DNA of 64,000 nucleotides. It comes from DASYAN01 sp963727755 (GTDB lineage: Bacteria; Chloroflexota; Ktedonobacteria; Ktedonobacterales; Ktedonobacteraceae). Both the position numbers and the translations under genes were made by a program. This document shows, one piece after another, positions 46,094 through 55,684 of this stretch; positions within the stretch are counted from its first letter, which is position 1, and each line of letters begins with the position of its first letter. Location: NCBI GenBank assembly GCA_963727755.1, contig CAVSHN010000004.1, positions 19,580-83,579 of the forward strand, given 5' to 3'. The notes beneath the pieces are model-generated. The model was not told the origin of the DNA and ran no database searches. It saw only the letters and a list, made by a program, of their open reading frames with translations.

Positions 46094-47206
46094 TTACCTT
46101 GTGGTTTGTTGTTGCTTTGCCAAGCTTTGATAAATAGCATATGCGGGTTTTTGAGAGCCATCAGCGCGTAATAATCCGAAGTGGCATTCAGGATCATTGG
46201 GATCTGTACACCAGGTACGGTCCTGATAAGTATACCAAAATAATGGACCTGCCCAGGAATAGGAGCTAAAGAGTGTATAGGCATCATGAAGCCTCTGCAC
46301 CTGCTGACTTTCTGTTCCAGGTGTCGATACTTCTCTCGTATCTCCTCCTGTTGGTGCCCCAAACTCTGTTGCCCAAATTTGCTTATTCCCATCTCCATTC
46401 GCAATCATCACGCTTCTGAGACTCGGATTGGTCTCTTGCATTTGTGACCACGCACTCCACGTTGCATAAGCAGTAGGGCAGTTAAACGCAGCAGCCCAAC
46501 AATACGGATGGTGAGCCAACGCGTCAAAATATCCTTTGGCACCGTTTTTGTACATATCTGTCAGAAAATCAACCGACTGGTAACTTCCTCCGCTAGTTGC
46601 CGCGGGTTCACTTCCGCCGGAAAGTACAAACGCACTAGGATCCGCGTGTTTAATAGCAGTATAGGCAGCTTTTAACATGGTAGTATAGCTGGAAGGGCTG
46701 AATGTGCCTCCATTTGGCTCATTCCATATTTCCCACGTATGCACACCCTTTGGCACATAGCGTGTGACAACAGCTGCTACAAATTTCGCATAATCAGTAC
46801 TACTTTTCGGCGGGCAATGGGAATTATCAGTGCATCCAGAAGGGAGTTCCCACGTCGGGGTATAATCCAGACTACCAAGTATCTTAATACCATGCGCATT
46901 CACAGCAGTAACTACGAAATCAAGTTGCATCCAACTATAACTTTTTGAATTGCTTGGCTGAATCGTTGGCCATCCAAAATCAATTCGCGTCCACTTCGCA
47001 CCTAGATTTTGATATCCATTTAATTGATTAGTAAGGTCTGGACTGCTTAATCCTGACAAATCGCCTGATATTCCATAGAGGTCCTTGACTAAGCCTGCTG
47101 CTACTGCATGTTGTTGGAGAGTTGCCTGTAGAGTGGCCATGAGCATAACCGGACGAGCAAAAATGGCAAGGAAAAAAGGAAGAAGTAAGACAGATTTTTT
47201 ATACAT
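46094..47206 (-). CDS. Secreted GH39/GH5-like glycosidase
   Basis: A 370-residue exported clan GH-A enzyme. The signal peptide is MYKKSVLLLPFFLAIFARPV with cleavage after about residue 35. The TIM barrel shows GYQNLGAKWTRIDFGWPTIQ, the acid/base Glu163 in WEIWNEPNGG, LAHHPYCWAAAF, and nucleophile Glu281 in QIWATEFGAPTGG. It ends with FWYTYQDRTW and a SQKPAYAIYQSLA helix typical of GH39/GH5-like proteins. It probably hydrolyses beta-xylosidic or beta-glucosidic bonds in the exopolysaccharide or in plant material. Intact. An 18-bp inverted repeat lies just upstream. Confidence 0.88.
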   Translation of the reverse strand: MYKKSVLLLPFFLAIFARPVMLMATLQATLQQHAVAAGLVKDLYGISGDLSGLSSPDLTNQLNGYQNLGAKWTRIDFGWPTIQPSNSKSYSWMQLDFVVTAVNAHGIKILGSLDYTPTWELPSGCTDNSHCPPKSSTDYAKFVAAVVTRYVPKGVHTWEIWNEPNGGTFSPSSYTTMLKAAYTAIKHADPSAFVLSGGSEPAATSGGSYQSVDFLTDMYKNGAKGYFDALAHHPYCWAAAFNCPTAYATWSAWSQMQETNPSLRSVMIANGDGNKQIWATEFGAPTGGDTREVSTPGTESQQVQRLHDAYTLFSSYSWAGPLFWYTYQDRTWCTDPNDPECHFGLLRADGSQKPAYAIYQSLAKQQQTTR

Positions 47207-47234
47207 TAGGAATTGGCATACTCCCCCCTTTTGT

Positions 47235-47288
47235 TACAATAATACAATGATGCACTACTTGACATTGTTACATCATTGTATTATTGTA
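47235..47288 (-). promoter_or_regulatory. Perfect 18-bp inverted repeat upstream of the GH39-like gene
   Basis: TACAATAATACAATGATG and its exact inverse are separated by 18 bp, 29 bp upstream of the start codon. The right-hand part of the region contains TTGACA in the opposite direction. Arm length and spacing fit a repressor operator; a cruciform is also possible. Confidence 0.55.
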
Positions 47289-47302
47289 GCAATATCAACA
47301 GC

Positions 47303-47455
47303 AAAGTGGTATCAGCCATCAATATCGACCTAACTTAGCACTGAGCACACTAGCCCTGGATATAGCAAGCTTTGATCCTCTTCTACCCGTAGGAGCTTCC
47401 AAACTCAGTGTTCCCAGTATTGGATTAGTCCAACACTATGAATGCTCGGCCTTTA
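47303..47455 (+). pseudogene. Second remnant of the GT4 C-terminal extension
   Basis: YRPNLALSTLALDIASFDPL-like codons followed by SKLSVPSIGLVQ align with EYRPQLALSTLALDMGSCDP and onward in the 1-3.5 kb genes. Frames are broken. The segment lies next to the operator-like inverted repeat. Confidence 0.65.
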
Positions 47456-47556
47456 AGAATCTGGTAGAAAATAAGAATCTCTAGAAACAATACCAGCATT
47501 AACACTGAGCGAGGGAAGTCCTATCCCATTCTCCGCCCTCGCCCACCTCCAACGAC

Positions 47557-48216
47557 TCAACTAAGCAATTTTAATGACTCCTGCTTGGTAAAACTTCTTC
47601 TTTCATGAAGCAAATCCATTTGCTTCGCATCATAATATGTTGCTAACTGATTATCTTGCGGCCTTGGTACAATTTTGTCTAGAATTGGCATTGTTTGACA
47701 AAACAATAGCCAATCATATTCCAACGTTCTTTTATAAACATCGATTACTTCATCAAATTCAGGATAGATTGAATATTCTATTTGAGCATATATTGGCCCG
47801 TCATCTATCCCTTCGCTAATCTCATGGATAGTAACTCCATGTTTGATCTCATTGTTTTTTAATGCCCAATTAATTGGAGATAGACCTCTATATCGAGGCA
47901 AAGGGGCATTATGAAGATTGAGTATTTTGTGGCATTTATCAATGAACCACTTTTTTACAACCTTACCGTAAAATACAGAAAAAACCAAATCGATTTTTTT
48001 ATCTTCATCCTCAATGAAAGATACATCTCTATAGTGACCTGATGCAACTACCGAGATGCCTTTTTTCTTAGCCCATTCAACAAATGAATCTGTCCATGAT
48101 GGCTCTGGAATGACCGGAACGATTTAAACTAGCTCATAGTCATCACTCTCGCAAAACCATTCTGCAATACGAATTGCCAGCGACCCTTTGCCCATGACAA
48201 TAACTTCTCTTTTCAT
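47557..48216 (-). pseudogene. Sugar N-formyltransferase, one in-frame stop
   Basis: From ATG 48216 (GGAGGACCT upstream) the frame gives MKREVIVMGKGSLAIRIAEW, then a TAA at 48124-48126 after YELV, then IVPVIPEPSWTDSFVEWAKK and on to 47557, about 219 codons. The C-terminal part has the formyltransferase catalytic signature: NLHNAPLPRYRGLSPINWAL (Asn-x-His) and GVTIHEISEGIDDGPI (Asp). It uses N10-formyltetrahydrofolate; members near DegT aminotransferases formylate dTDP-amino sugars. The adjacent FdtB-like aminotransferase supports that. Only one lesion is present. Confidence 0.78.
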
Positions 48217-48491
48217 AGGTCCTCCTATAGCATTAAACGTAATCTGACGAAAGCACTCCCTTTACTCTATTGTACCAGCCTTATGACTTCTTTTGCAAGT
48301 TCTTTCGAGGAGTCCTGAATAGTTACCCTCTTCTTCTGCCTTAGCTATTACATTGTCTGACTCACTGACAACCTTGTATGTCACAATATCTATATACTTT
48401 CACCATGTGCCACTCATTTAGAGAATTTTTGGGTAACAAATACAATGTAATAAGAAGAGTCCAACAACATTACATATCAACTGGAGGCAAA

Positions 48492-49629
48492 ATGACAATA
48501 CCATGTTTTGATCTGAAAGCAGCTTATTTTGAACTCAAGGAAGAGTTTGATCAGGCATATCACAAAATCATAGAATCTGGCTGGTACATACTCGGCGATG
48601 AAGTAAGGGCTTTCGGAGGAGGAGTTCGCAACTTACTGTGGAACAAAAGAGTGCATTGGGGTAGGAAATGGACTAGAAGCACTCCTCCTCATAGCACGAG
48701 GCTATGGTATTGGTAACGGTGATGAAGTAATTGTGCCAGCCAACACCTATATAGCCACATGGCTCGCAATAAGTCATGCAGGTGCAATACCAGTTCCAGT
48801 TGAGCTCGAATATCAACACATCAAATATCAATCCATCCTTAATTGAAGCTGCTATTACTGAACGCACTAAAGCCATAATTCCCGTGCATTTATATGGTCA
48901 AACGGCAGATATGGACCCCATCCTTGAGATTGGACAAAAATATAACCTGAAAATAATTGAGGATGCTGCACAGGCACATGGTGCTCGCTACAAAGGCAAG
49001 AGAGCAGGAGGGATTGGTGACGCCGCAGGTTTCAGTTTCCATCCTGGAAAAAACCTTGGAGCTTTCGGTGATGGGGGCGCTATCACTACGAATGATGTAG
49101 AGTTAGCTGATAGGCTACGTGCTTTGCGTAATTATGGATCAAAGGTAAAATATTACCATGAAATACAAGGATTTAATAGCAGACTAGATCCTCTGCAAGC
49201 TGCATTTCTGCGAATTAAGCTGAAACACCTGGATGAGTGGAATGCACGTCGGAAAACAATTGCTCAGTATTATATTGAGCAACTTGCTAACATACAGGAT
49301 ATTACTCGTACCATTTATTCCAGATTGGGCCACTCCTACTTGGCATCTTTTTGTAATTCGCCATCCAGACCGAGATAAACTTCAACAATATCTTGCAAGC
49401 ACACGGCATTGACACTCTCATTCATTATCCAGTTCCTCCCCATCTCTCAGAAGCATATGCAGACATGAACATGAGGCTAGGAACATTTCCTATCGCAGAA
49501 AAATTAGCAAATGAGATTTTGAGTTTGCCAATGGGACCACAATTGGATATGGCATCCGTTGAATCCGTAATCACACAGATTAAAAAACTTCTCAACCCAC
49601 ATTCCAAGGGCCTTGGCGTTTACCCGTAA
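48492..49629 (+). pseudogene. DegT/DnrJ/EryC1 sugar aminotransferase (FdtB-like), several frameshifts
   Basis: ATG 48492 follows GGAGGCAAA and opens MTIPCFDLKAAYFELKEEFD then QAYHKIIESGWYILGDEVRA. At least four frameshifts follow (near 48620, 48670, 48805 and 49320). Restored, the protein has about 375 residues with GVGNGLEALLLIARGYGIGN, VPANTYIATWLAISHAGAIP, EDAAQAHGARYKGKRAGGIG, and the PLP lysine in GFSFHPGKNLGAFGDGGAIT. The family makes amino sugars such as dTDP-3-amino-3,6-dideoxyhexose from the 4-keto precursor. It is heavily damaged and probably inactive. Confidence 0.8.
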
Positions 49630-49833
49630 ATCGCCTATTGCTCACAAGGAATGAGCACAGAGAGTATCTCGATCCAGATGAAAAAGATGCATTTCAAGTA
49701 AACGCTAAAGCCCTTCAACATTCCGCAGAAGGGTTGACGGAAAAAAGGATTTCCAGTAGGTAAGAAAAAATGCGGAAGGGTCAAGCAGTGTCACAGGAAG
49801 CAGAGTATCAACAAGAGCAGCAGATCGTCATCT

Positions 49834-50250
49834 TTGACAGTGGCAGCTACAGTGATGCCAAAAGAGCAAGGCAGTGTTGAATGGGGATTTTGCTTTCTCA
49901 AAGATCCTCTGTTTCTGGCTTCTTCCATTTTTGTCAAGAAGCCAAAGCGGGTGATCGCATTGAGTTTCATCATGGTACTCTGCCTCTCGGTCTCTCGCAA
50001 GGCTTCGCACCTGCTTCGCTCCCAGCTGGCTCAAACTGAACAGACCGTTCCCAATCAGGTTAACAAGCCGACTAAGCGCCCTACCATGCGCTGGATCTTT
50101 CAATGCTTTGAGGGCATTGATCTCTTGCACATCCGCATTGGATCTCATTGGCAAACACAATCCTTGAACCCCTCCATCAATGCATTCTTCGTCTGCTTGG
50201 TCCTGCCTACTCTCAATTCTATTTTTTCTCTCCCTAAACTGATGGCTTAG
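49834..50250 (+). pseudogene. 3' remnant of an IS1634-family transposase
   Basis: 139 codons resembling the C-terminus of IS1634-type transposases: GFCFLKDPLFLASSIFVKKP, ALSFIMVLCLSVSRKASHLL, NQVNKPTKRPTMRWIFQCFE and GIDLL. The N-terminal catalytic part and both ends of the element are missing. A frame of similar length on the opposite strand is a shadow. Confidence 0.65.
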
Positions 50251-50576
50251 ATTTTGCACTCATTTTCGCAAGATTTTTGGAGTTGACCACCAGCCGACGC
50301 TATTGTTAAATCCAATCCATCGTCGATACAAATCGTAAAACGCTATCAGCCAGACTCCATCAGCAGATGAAAGCTGGTTTTAGCCTTAATACATCATTAA
50401 AACGCTATATATATATCAAAGATTTGATGCAGGCATTATATTAACACTAAGCGCAAGGCAATTTAGTGTGCCTAGTCGATGCGTTAAAGAAACTTACATT
50501 AGGGTATTACTCTAATACTTTAGAATAATACGGCAGATTATTCTGCAGCTAGCTACCAGATAGAAAGAGAAAGTAC
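50251..50576. other. Non-coding interval
   Basis: No gene or repeat seen. A/T-rich stretches such as ATATATATATC precede the epimerase-like gene and may contain its promoter. Confidence 0.35.
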
Positions 50577-51715
50577 ATGATTACAGAACAGCTTAAAGCG
50601 ATTGTTGATGAAGTCGGCACCATGATGAACGAGTTTGAGGAGAAAGACAGTCATCGTTTCCGGGGCTTGCGGTTTCCTAGGTTCATGGTTTGTTGGTGTC
50701 TTTCAGTACCTCAACCGAAACGTGTTTAAACGGCCCTGCACAGTTTACGCTATAGATTCATTCATTGCTACCGATAGACTAAATAATCTTTTTGAAGTTG
50801 AAGATAAAAATATTCGCTTTGAGACTAAAAACATTGCTAATATGAAAATTACTTCAAAATTTGATTATATTATACATGCAGCAGGAATTGCATCTCCTGT
50901 CTACTATCAGAAATATCCTATCGAAACAATAGACGGCATGGTTTGGGGTTGTAAAAATTTGCTTGAAAGCGCTTCATGTTACGGCGTTGAGTCAATGCTT
51001 GTTTTTTCATCAAGTGAAATATATGGCAATTCAACTCCTGACATGGTTCCAACTCCTGAAACCTACAATGGTAATGTTTCATGTACTGGGCCACGTTCTT
51101 GCTACGATGAGAGCAAAAGGATGGAAGAAGCATTATGCGCATCTTATCATCAAGTACGTAATGTTCCAGTCAAATGGATACGACCATTCAATGTATACGG
51201 ACCCGGTATGAGAATCAAGGATGATCGGGTTATACCAAAGTTCATTTTTGCAGCTCTTGAGCAAAGGCCTATTACAGTCCACACTCCAGGGTCGCAAACA
51301 AGGACGTTTTGCTACATCACAGATGCTATGGTTGGCTTCTTCAAAACACTCCTCCTAGGCAAGAATGGTGAGGTATACAACATTGGTTATCCCCCGAGAA
51401 GAAATCTCAATGTCTGAATTGGCAGATAAAGTGAAAATCCTTTTCAAAGGGGATTTAGAAGTCATTCAAATCGCCACGCCACCCGAATATCCACAGGACC
51501 AAGCGCAGCGCCGTTGTCCAGACATAACCAAAGCAAAAGAACATTTGGATTATGATCCAAAGGTAACTATTGATAAGGGTTTGGAATTGATGTTAAGCTG
51601 GTGCAGAAAAACAATTCTAGACGAGAGTCGATTCGAACGGATAAAACTAGACAGTTTGAGCAGTCTAGAACCAATTTCTGTAACTACTCAGGTCACCTCG
51701 GGGAGGGGTAGATAA
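50577..51715 (+). pseudogene. UXS-like NAD-dependent sugar dehydratase/decarboxylase, two frameshifts
   Basis: ATG 50577 gives MITEQLKAIVDEVGTMMNEF-EEK. An extra G near 50642 then shifts the frame, and it continues TVIVSGACGFLGSWFVGVFQ (GxxGxxG), SSSEIYGNSTPD and CYDESKRMEEALC (YxxxK). A second frameshift near 51385-51410 joins ...EVYNIG to EEISMSELADKVKILFKGDL and ends QRRCPDITKAKEHLDYDPKV. The restored 379 residues match the UDP-glucuronate decarboxylase / dTDP-glucose dehydratase-like group. It would prepare a nucleotide sugar for the cluster. Confidence 0.75.
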
Positions 51716-51810
51716 AGCTGATAAACTGAGAATTTGACCGAGGAAGAAATGGAATGTGGGAAATTTCAGCATCCACAATTGCATCTGGATATCCCACACC
51801 CATTACCATA

Positions 51811-53052
51811 TCAAGCAACCCAAATCTCGGTAACAAAGAAGATAATATTGATAGCGAAAAATGCAATAGATACTATGAGTAGCATTCTAGCAAAGTTTGA
51901 TTTTTCATGTAATATAGCCATTATTATGAATATAGGAAATATCATCATTAAATGGCGTGGGGCCGACATAAGTGATTTACCGACAACCGTTACTGGAAAA
52001 CAAAGTACAAATAAAACCATCACGAGAGAATAGAGACTATAATGCAAAGGTAGTCGCCTCCAGCCTATTATAAGCACGAGTAGGGGTAAAATTGTAAAGA
52101 AGAGATCAGCCAGATTGCGCTGAAGATCATAACCTGATACATACAATGCTTTGATAGCGTCATACGTTCCTACCCAAGGAAAAGCCATATGGCGGAACCA
52201 GACACGTGTTTGCTCAATACTGAATAAGAAAGGATTACCAAACTGAATATGGAGAACGAGCATATATAACAGCAGCCCTGAAGGAAGCAGCGCGATCGGC
52301 AAAAAGGCATTGAGATTTTGTCGCCAGTTCTCTCGGACAAAGAAGGTACGCCAACCAAATCTTTGTATCAATAGAACTAAGAAAGGAACAACGAGTACTA
52401 TACCCGTTGGCCGTGTAAGAGTAGCCAAAAAGCCACATATTCCTGCAAGCCACCAGTCCCTCGGTTTTCCACGGCGCAAAAAGGCAAAGACAGCTAGACT
52501 CAGCAGAAAAAAAAGCGACTCTGCATAGCCAGCAAAGAAGAAGATAGCATATGGGGCAAATGTTAGGTAGATCAAGGCATTCTTCGCAACATCGTGACCA
52601 AAATCTCGGTATACGAGCTGATAAAACAAGATCAAGACAGCATAGAAACAGACGTTGGCTATTACCATTCCCGCCACATAGTCAGCAAAGATCGATCCTC
52701 CAAAGAAGCTAGCCAGATAATGCTCTAACAATGGGAAAAGAGGGAAAAAGACTGTGTTCGAGATATTATAGGCATAGCCGAAGTGAGCAACCTCTACATA
52801 ACGAACGACATCCCAACGCCACCAACTCTCCACAAAACACGTGATATTGTGGGTAGAGCATGACATAGTTGTAATGTCTCTGCGAAGATTAGTTTTGTAA
52901 ATAGGCAAGAGGACGACAGCTCTATAGGAAATCAGGATGATCATTAGACGGCTCAGTGCAAAGATCCAACCGACCTCTGCCCAGCCTCCTGTTTGCACTA
53001 CTACTACAGTATCTTGCTCGACATCTATATTTTCTTTTTGCTCTACCACCAT
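51811..53052 (-). CDS. PIG-V-like mannosyltransferase (GT-C fold)
   Basis: A 413-residue membrane protein of the Mannosyl_trans2/COG5542 group. About ten transmembrane helices are visible; the extracytoplasmic loop carries the family acidic/aromatic motif ESWWRWDVVRYVEVAHFGYA. Later motifs include NTVFFPLFPLLEHYL, FFFAGYAESLFFLLSLAVFA and GFLATLTRPTGIVLVVPFLV. Enzymes of this type use polyprenyl-phosphate mannose and act on the outer face of the membrane. The donor could come from the GT2 enzymes at 43.4 or 55.7 kb. Intact. Confidence 0.82.
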   Translation of the reverse strand: MVVEQKENIDVEQDTVVVVQTGGWAEVGWIFALSRLMIILISYRAVVLLPIYKTNLRRDITTMSCSTHNITCFVESWWRWDVVRYVEVAHFGYAYNISNTVFFPLFPLLEHYLASFFGGSIFADYVAGMVIANVCFYAVLILFYQLVYRDFGHDVAKNALIYLTFAPYAIFFFAGYAESLFFLLSLAVFAFLRRGKPRDWWLAGICGFLATLTRPTGIVLVVPFLVLLIQRFGWRTFFVRENWRQNLNAFLPIALLPSGLLLYMLVLHIQFGNPFLFSIEQTRVWFRHMAFPWVGTYDAIKALYVSGYDLQRNLADLFFTILPLLVLIIGWRRLPLHYSLYSLVMVLFVLCFPVTVVGKSLMSAPRHLMMIFPIFIIMAILHEKSNFARMLLIVSIAFFAINIIFFVTEIWVA

Positions 53053-53262
53053 AAAAATCTTCCTTAAAGAGAGTTTTCTAAGGACAACAGAGAGGACAGC
53101 TTGATGATAAACCCTGCTCTAGAAATAGCATAGACTATAAGACTTGGCATATCCAGGGGGAAGTAGGGACAGAATCTCGACTCAGTCAGAGGCAATTGAG
53201 AGAGTGTAGATAAATTCAGAACAGGCACACATCGGATGCAACGTGTGCCTGACCAGATTGTT

Positions 53263-55458
53263 TTAATGGATAGAGGCACAATCATACAACTGACTAGCGC
53301 CCAGACCAGCATGAGAGTTACTCGTCGAAGATTGCCAAGCACTTGTCGGTACAGCACTACAATGACCAGTCACCCACGTAGACAGCGAGTTTTGTCCAAA
53401 CCCTCCAAACCCTCCAAAGGCAGCACCGCCGCTCCCAGCATTACCAGAAAAGATTTTGCTCCCAGGCGGCATCTGACCCCTTAGACGCTGCGTACTACCT
53501 TGCGAATTGACTAGGAATAAGCGTACCGTACCATTCTTGATCAATGCTTGCAGATCACTGGTGGTTAGAATGGGATCAGCACCCATAAAACCACCCATAG
53601 CCATCACAGGCTTGTTCGTGGATAGAATAAGCGAGTCCGCTGTATTTGCATTTGGCGTGGCCACCAAGAACTTCGGCATTGCCCTGATGAGCCTCCAGAT
53701 AGGAGATTAAAGCCGGATCGCTCTGAGCAGACCCACCTCCAAAGCCAGCAAGACCTCCTAAAGGACTACCAAAGTCGTTCTGTCCTCCAATGAGACCCAT
53801 GCCATTTCTATTACCCCTAGAGAAGCTACCTCGCGCATTAGCCAAACCACCAGGGTTGCTCTAGCAGTAGGGCCAGCAGTAGGGAAAGAAGACTCAGTGT
53901 TATGGACAACAGAGTAACCAGCCCATACTGTTGGACCCACAAGCAGAGCCAGCAAACCAGCACTGACCGCCGCACCCGCAACACGAAACGCCGATTGACT
54001 TAGGTATAGTCGTGGTTTCAGGCGCAAGAAAACTAGAGTTATTACAACCAGAACGGTCAGAATACCGATCAAAGGACTTAACCACTGCGACCACGACGGA
54101 TAGCTCATCAGCATATAGATCTGTGCTGCCGCAGTAACTAGCAATGCGATCGGAAACAACCAGCCACGCCAACCTCTGCTACGATACTGTCGCCACATCA
54201 CTACCAGACCAATGCCAACAAGTGCACATAGTCCCGGAGCCATCTCAGTCATATAGTACTGATGAAAAGATGCATCTAGCGTAAAAAACGTTGCCATCGT
54301 CACTAGCCAGAAGCCCCATAGAACGAGACCTAATTGCTGTCGATCCTTCTGAAAATTGAACCGTCTCTCGCAGGCCAATGCAACAATAGCTAACAGGGCA
54401 AATGGTAACAACCAAGCAATCTGCCCACCTAAAGACACACTGAAGAGACGCAACGGACCAACAGCACCTGATCCGGAAGGACCACCTTGAAATTGTTCCA
54501 TGGCGTTAGATGCATTATTGCCAGCCTGGAATGGCGATGGTAGCGGATTTGTCTGAGTAGCTCTATTTAAAGAGCCTGCACCTGACTGCCTGCCCCCATA
54601 ACCATTTCCTCCTATCTTGAAGCGATTGAGGCCGTTATAGCCAAAGGCCAGACTAAGCTCAGAATTGTCCTGCGTCGAGCCCACATAGGGACGTTGCGAT
54701 GCTGGCGTCAGGTCGACGGCGACAGCCCAGGAGAGCGAGATAACAAGCATCACCAGTATTGCCAATAATAGATGCCAGATACGTGTCCAGATTTTGCGTG
54801 GCGCACATAACAAATAGGCCATAGCAAGAGCTGGAACCACCAGATAGGCCTCCGCCATCTTAATGTTGAAACCAAGACCTACAAATATGCCGCTTAACAA
54901 TAACCAACGCAACTTACCAGTCTCACAAGCGCGAATTACTGCCCATGCAGCTAGCAATAGCACCAGTGCCAAGGTCCCATCGATGGTATTATTGCGGTCA
55001 GTGACAACCGTGATCGGACTCACAGCCAGCGCCAGAGCAGCAATCAGCCCCGCAAGCACTCCAAAGTGACGGCGCACAAGACAGTAGAGAAGCAATACCG
55101 CCAAAACACCACAGAGAGCTTGGGGAAGAAAGATGCTAAAAGGAGTAAAGCCGAACATTTTAGTGCTCAGGGTCTGCAACCAGAAACCAAGTGGAGGCTT
55201 GTCAATTGTAACAAAGCCCCCCGGATCAAATGAAGCAAAGAAGAAATTCTGCCAATTGTCCCCCATACTCTTCACAGCAGCGGCATAGTCGAGATTCCCA
55301 TAGCCATTTTGACCCAGCTGAAAGAAATTCATAAAGATCGAGAGAGCCAAAACTGCTGCCAACGCTATTCGGCTCCACAAACGCGATATCCCCCTCTTGC
55401 AAGGAAGAGTGACACTATCCGCTGGGGATAGTGGCAATGCATTAGTAATATCTATCAT
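53263..55458 (-). pseudogene. GT39/ArnT-like membrane glycosyltransferase, two frameshifts
   Basis: ATG 55458 follows GGAGGGAGTA. The N-terminal 535 codons are open: about eleven transmembrane helices, the catalytic loop NGYGNLDYAAAVKSMGDNWQ, and FDPGGFVTIDKPPLGFWLQT (PMT/ArnT-type acidic pair). The frame is lost near 53858, continues NARGSFSRGNRNGMGLIGGQ then LISYLEAHQGNAEVL, and is lost again near 53665 before VATPNANTADSLILSTNKPV and a Gly/Ser-rich tail. The restored length of about 730 matches Ktedonobacteria GT39 proteins. It glycosylates proteins or lipids using a polyprenyl-linked sugar. The catalytic half is intact. Confidence 0.8.
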
Positions 55459-55542
55459 CAGTACTCCCTCCTGACAAAAAAACAAACAAAAGTATTTAAC
55501 TCTGTAAGAGAGTTTTCAAAAATCAATAAGTGACACAACTAC

Positions 55543-55627
55543 TCATACTAACCTGCGTTCTATTGTGCAACGTCTTGAGCTTCCAATAAACACACAATGC
55601 ATTACGCTTGAAGGCAGGTTAGTATCA
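55543..55627. repeat. 85-bp palindrome-bounded repeat, copy 2
   Basis: Same element as at 3616-3700 with about ten substitutions; ends ATACTAACCTGC / GCAGGTTAGTAT. It lies between the GT39 gene and the GtrA-GT2 gene and lacks the outer TTAAGGGG repeats of copy 1. Confidence 0.65.
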
Positions 55628-55684
55628 AACGCCAATGGGGGTGGTCAACACGATCTTTGGCTTTCGCCTTCCCTGGGGCCAGAT

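Noticed and set aside
49828..50259. A 143-residue minus-strand frame
   Set aside because: It is the shadow of the IS1634-type transposase remnant on the plus strand, which has the recognisable family sequence.
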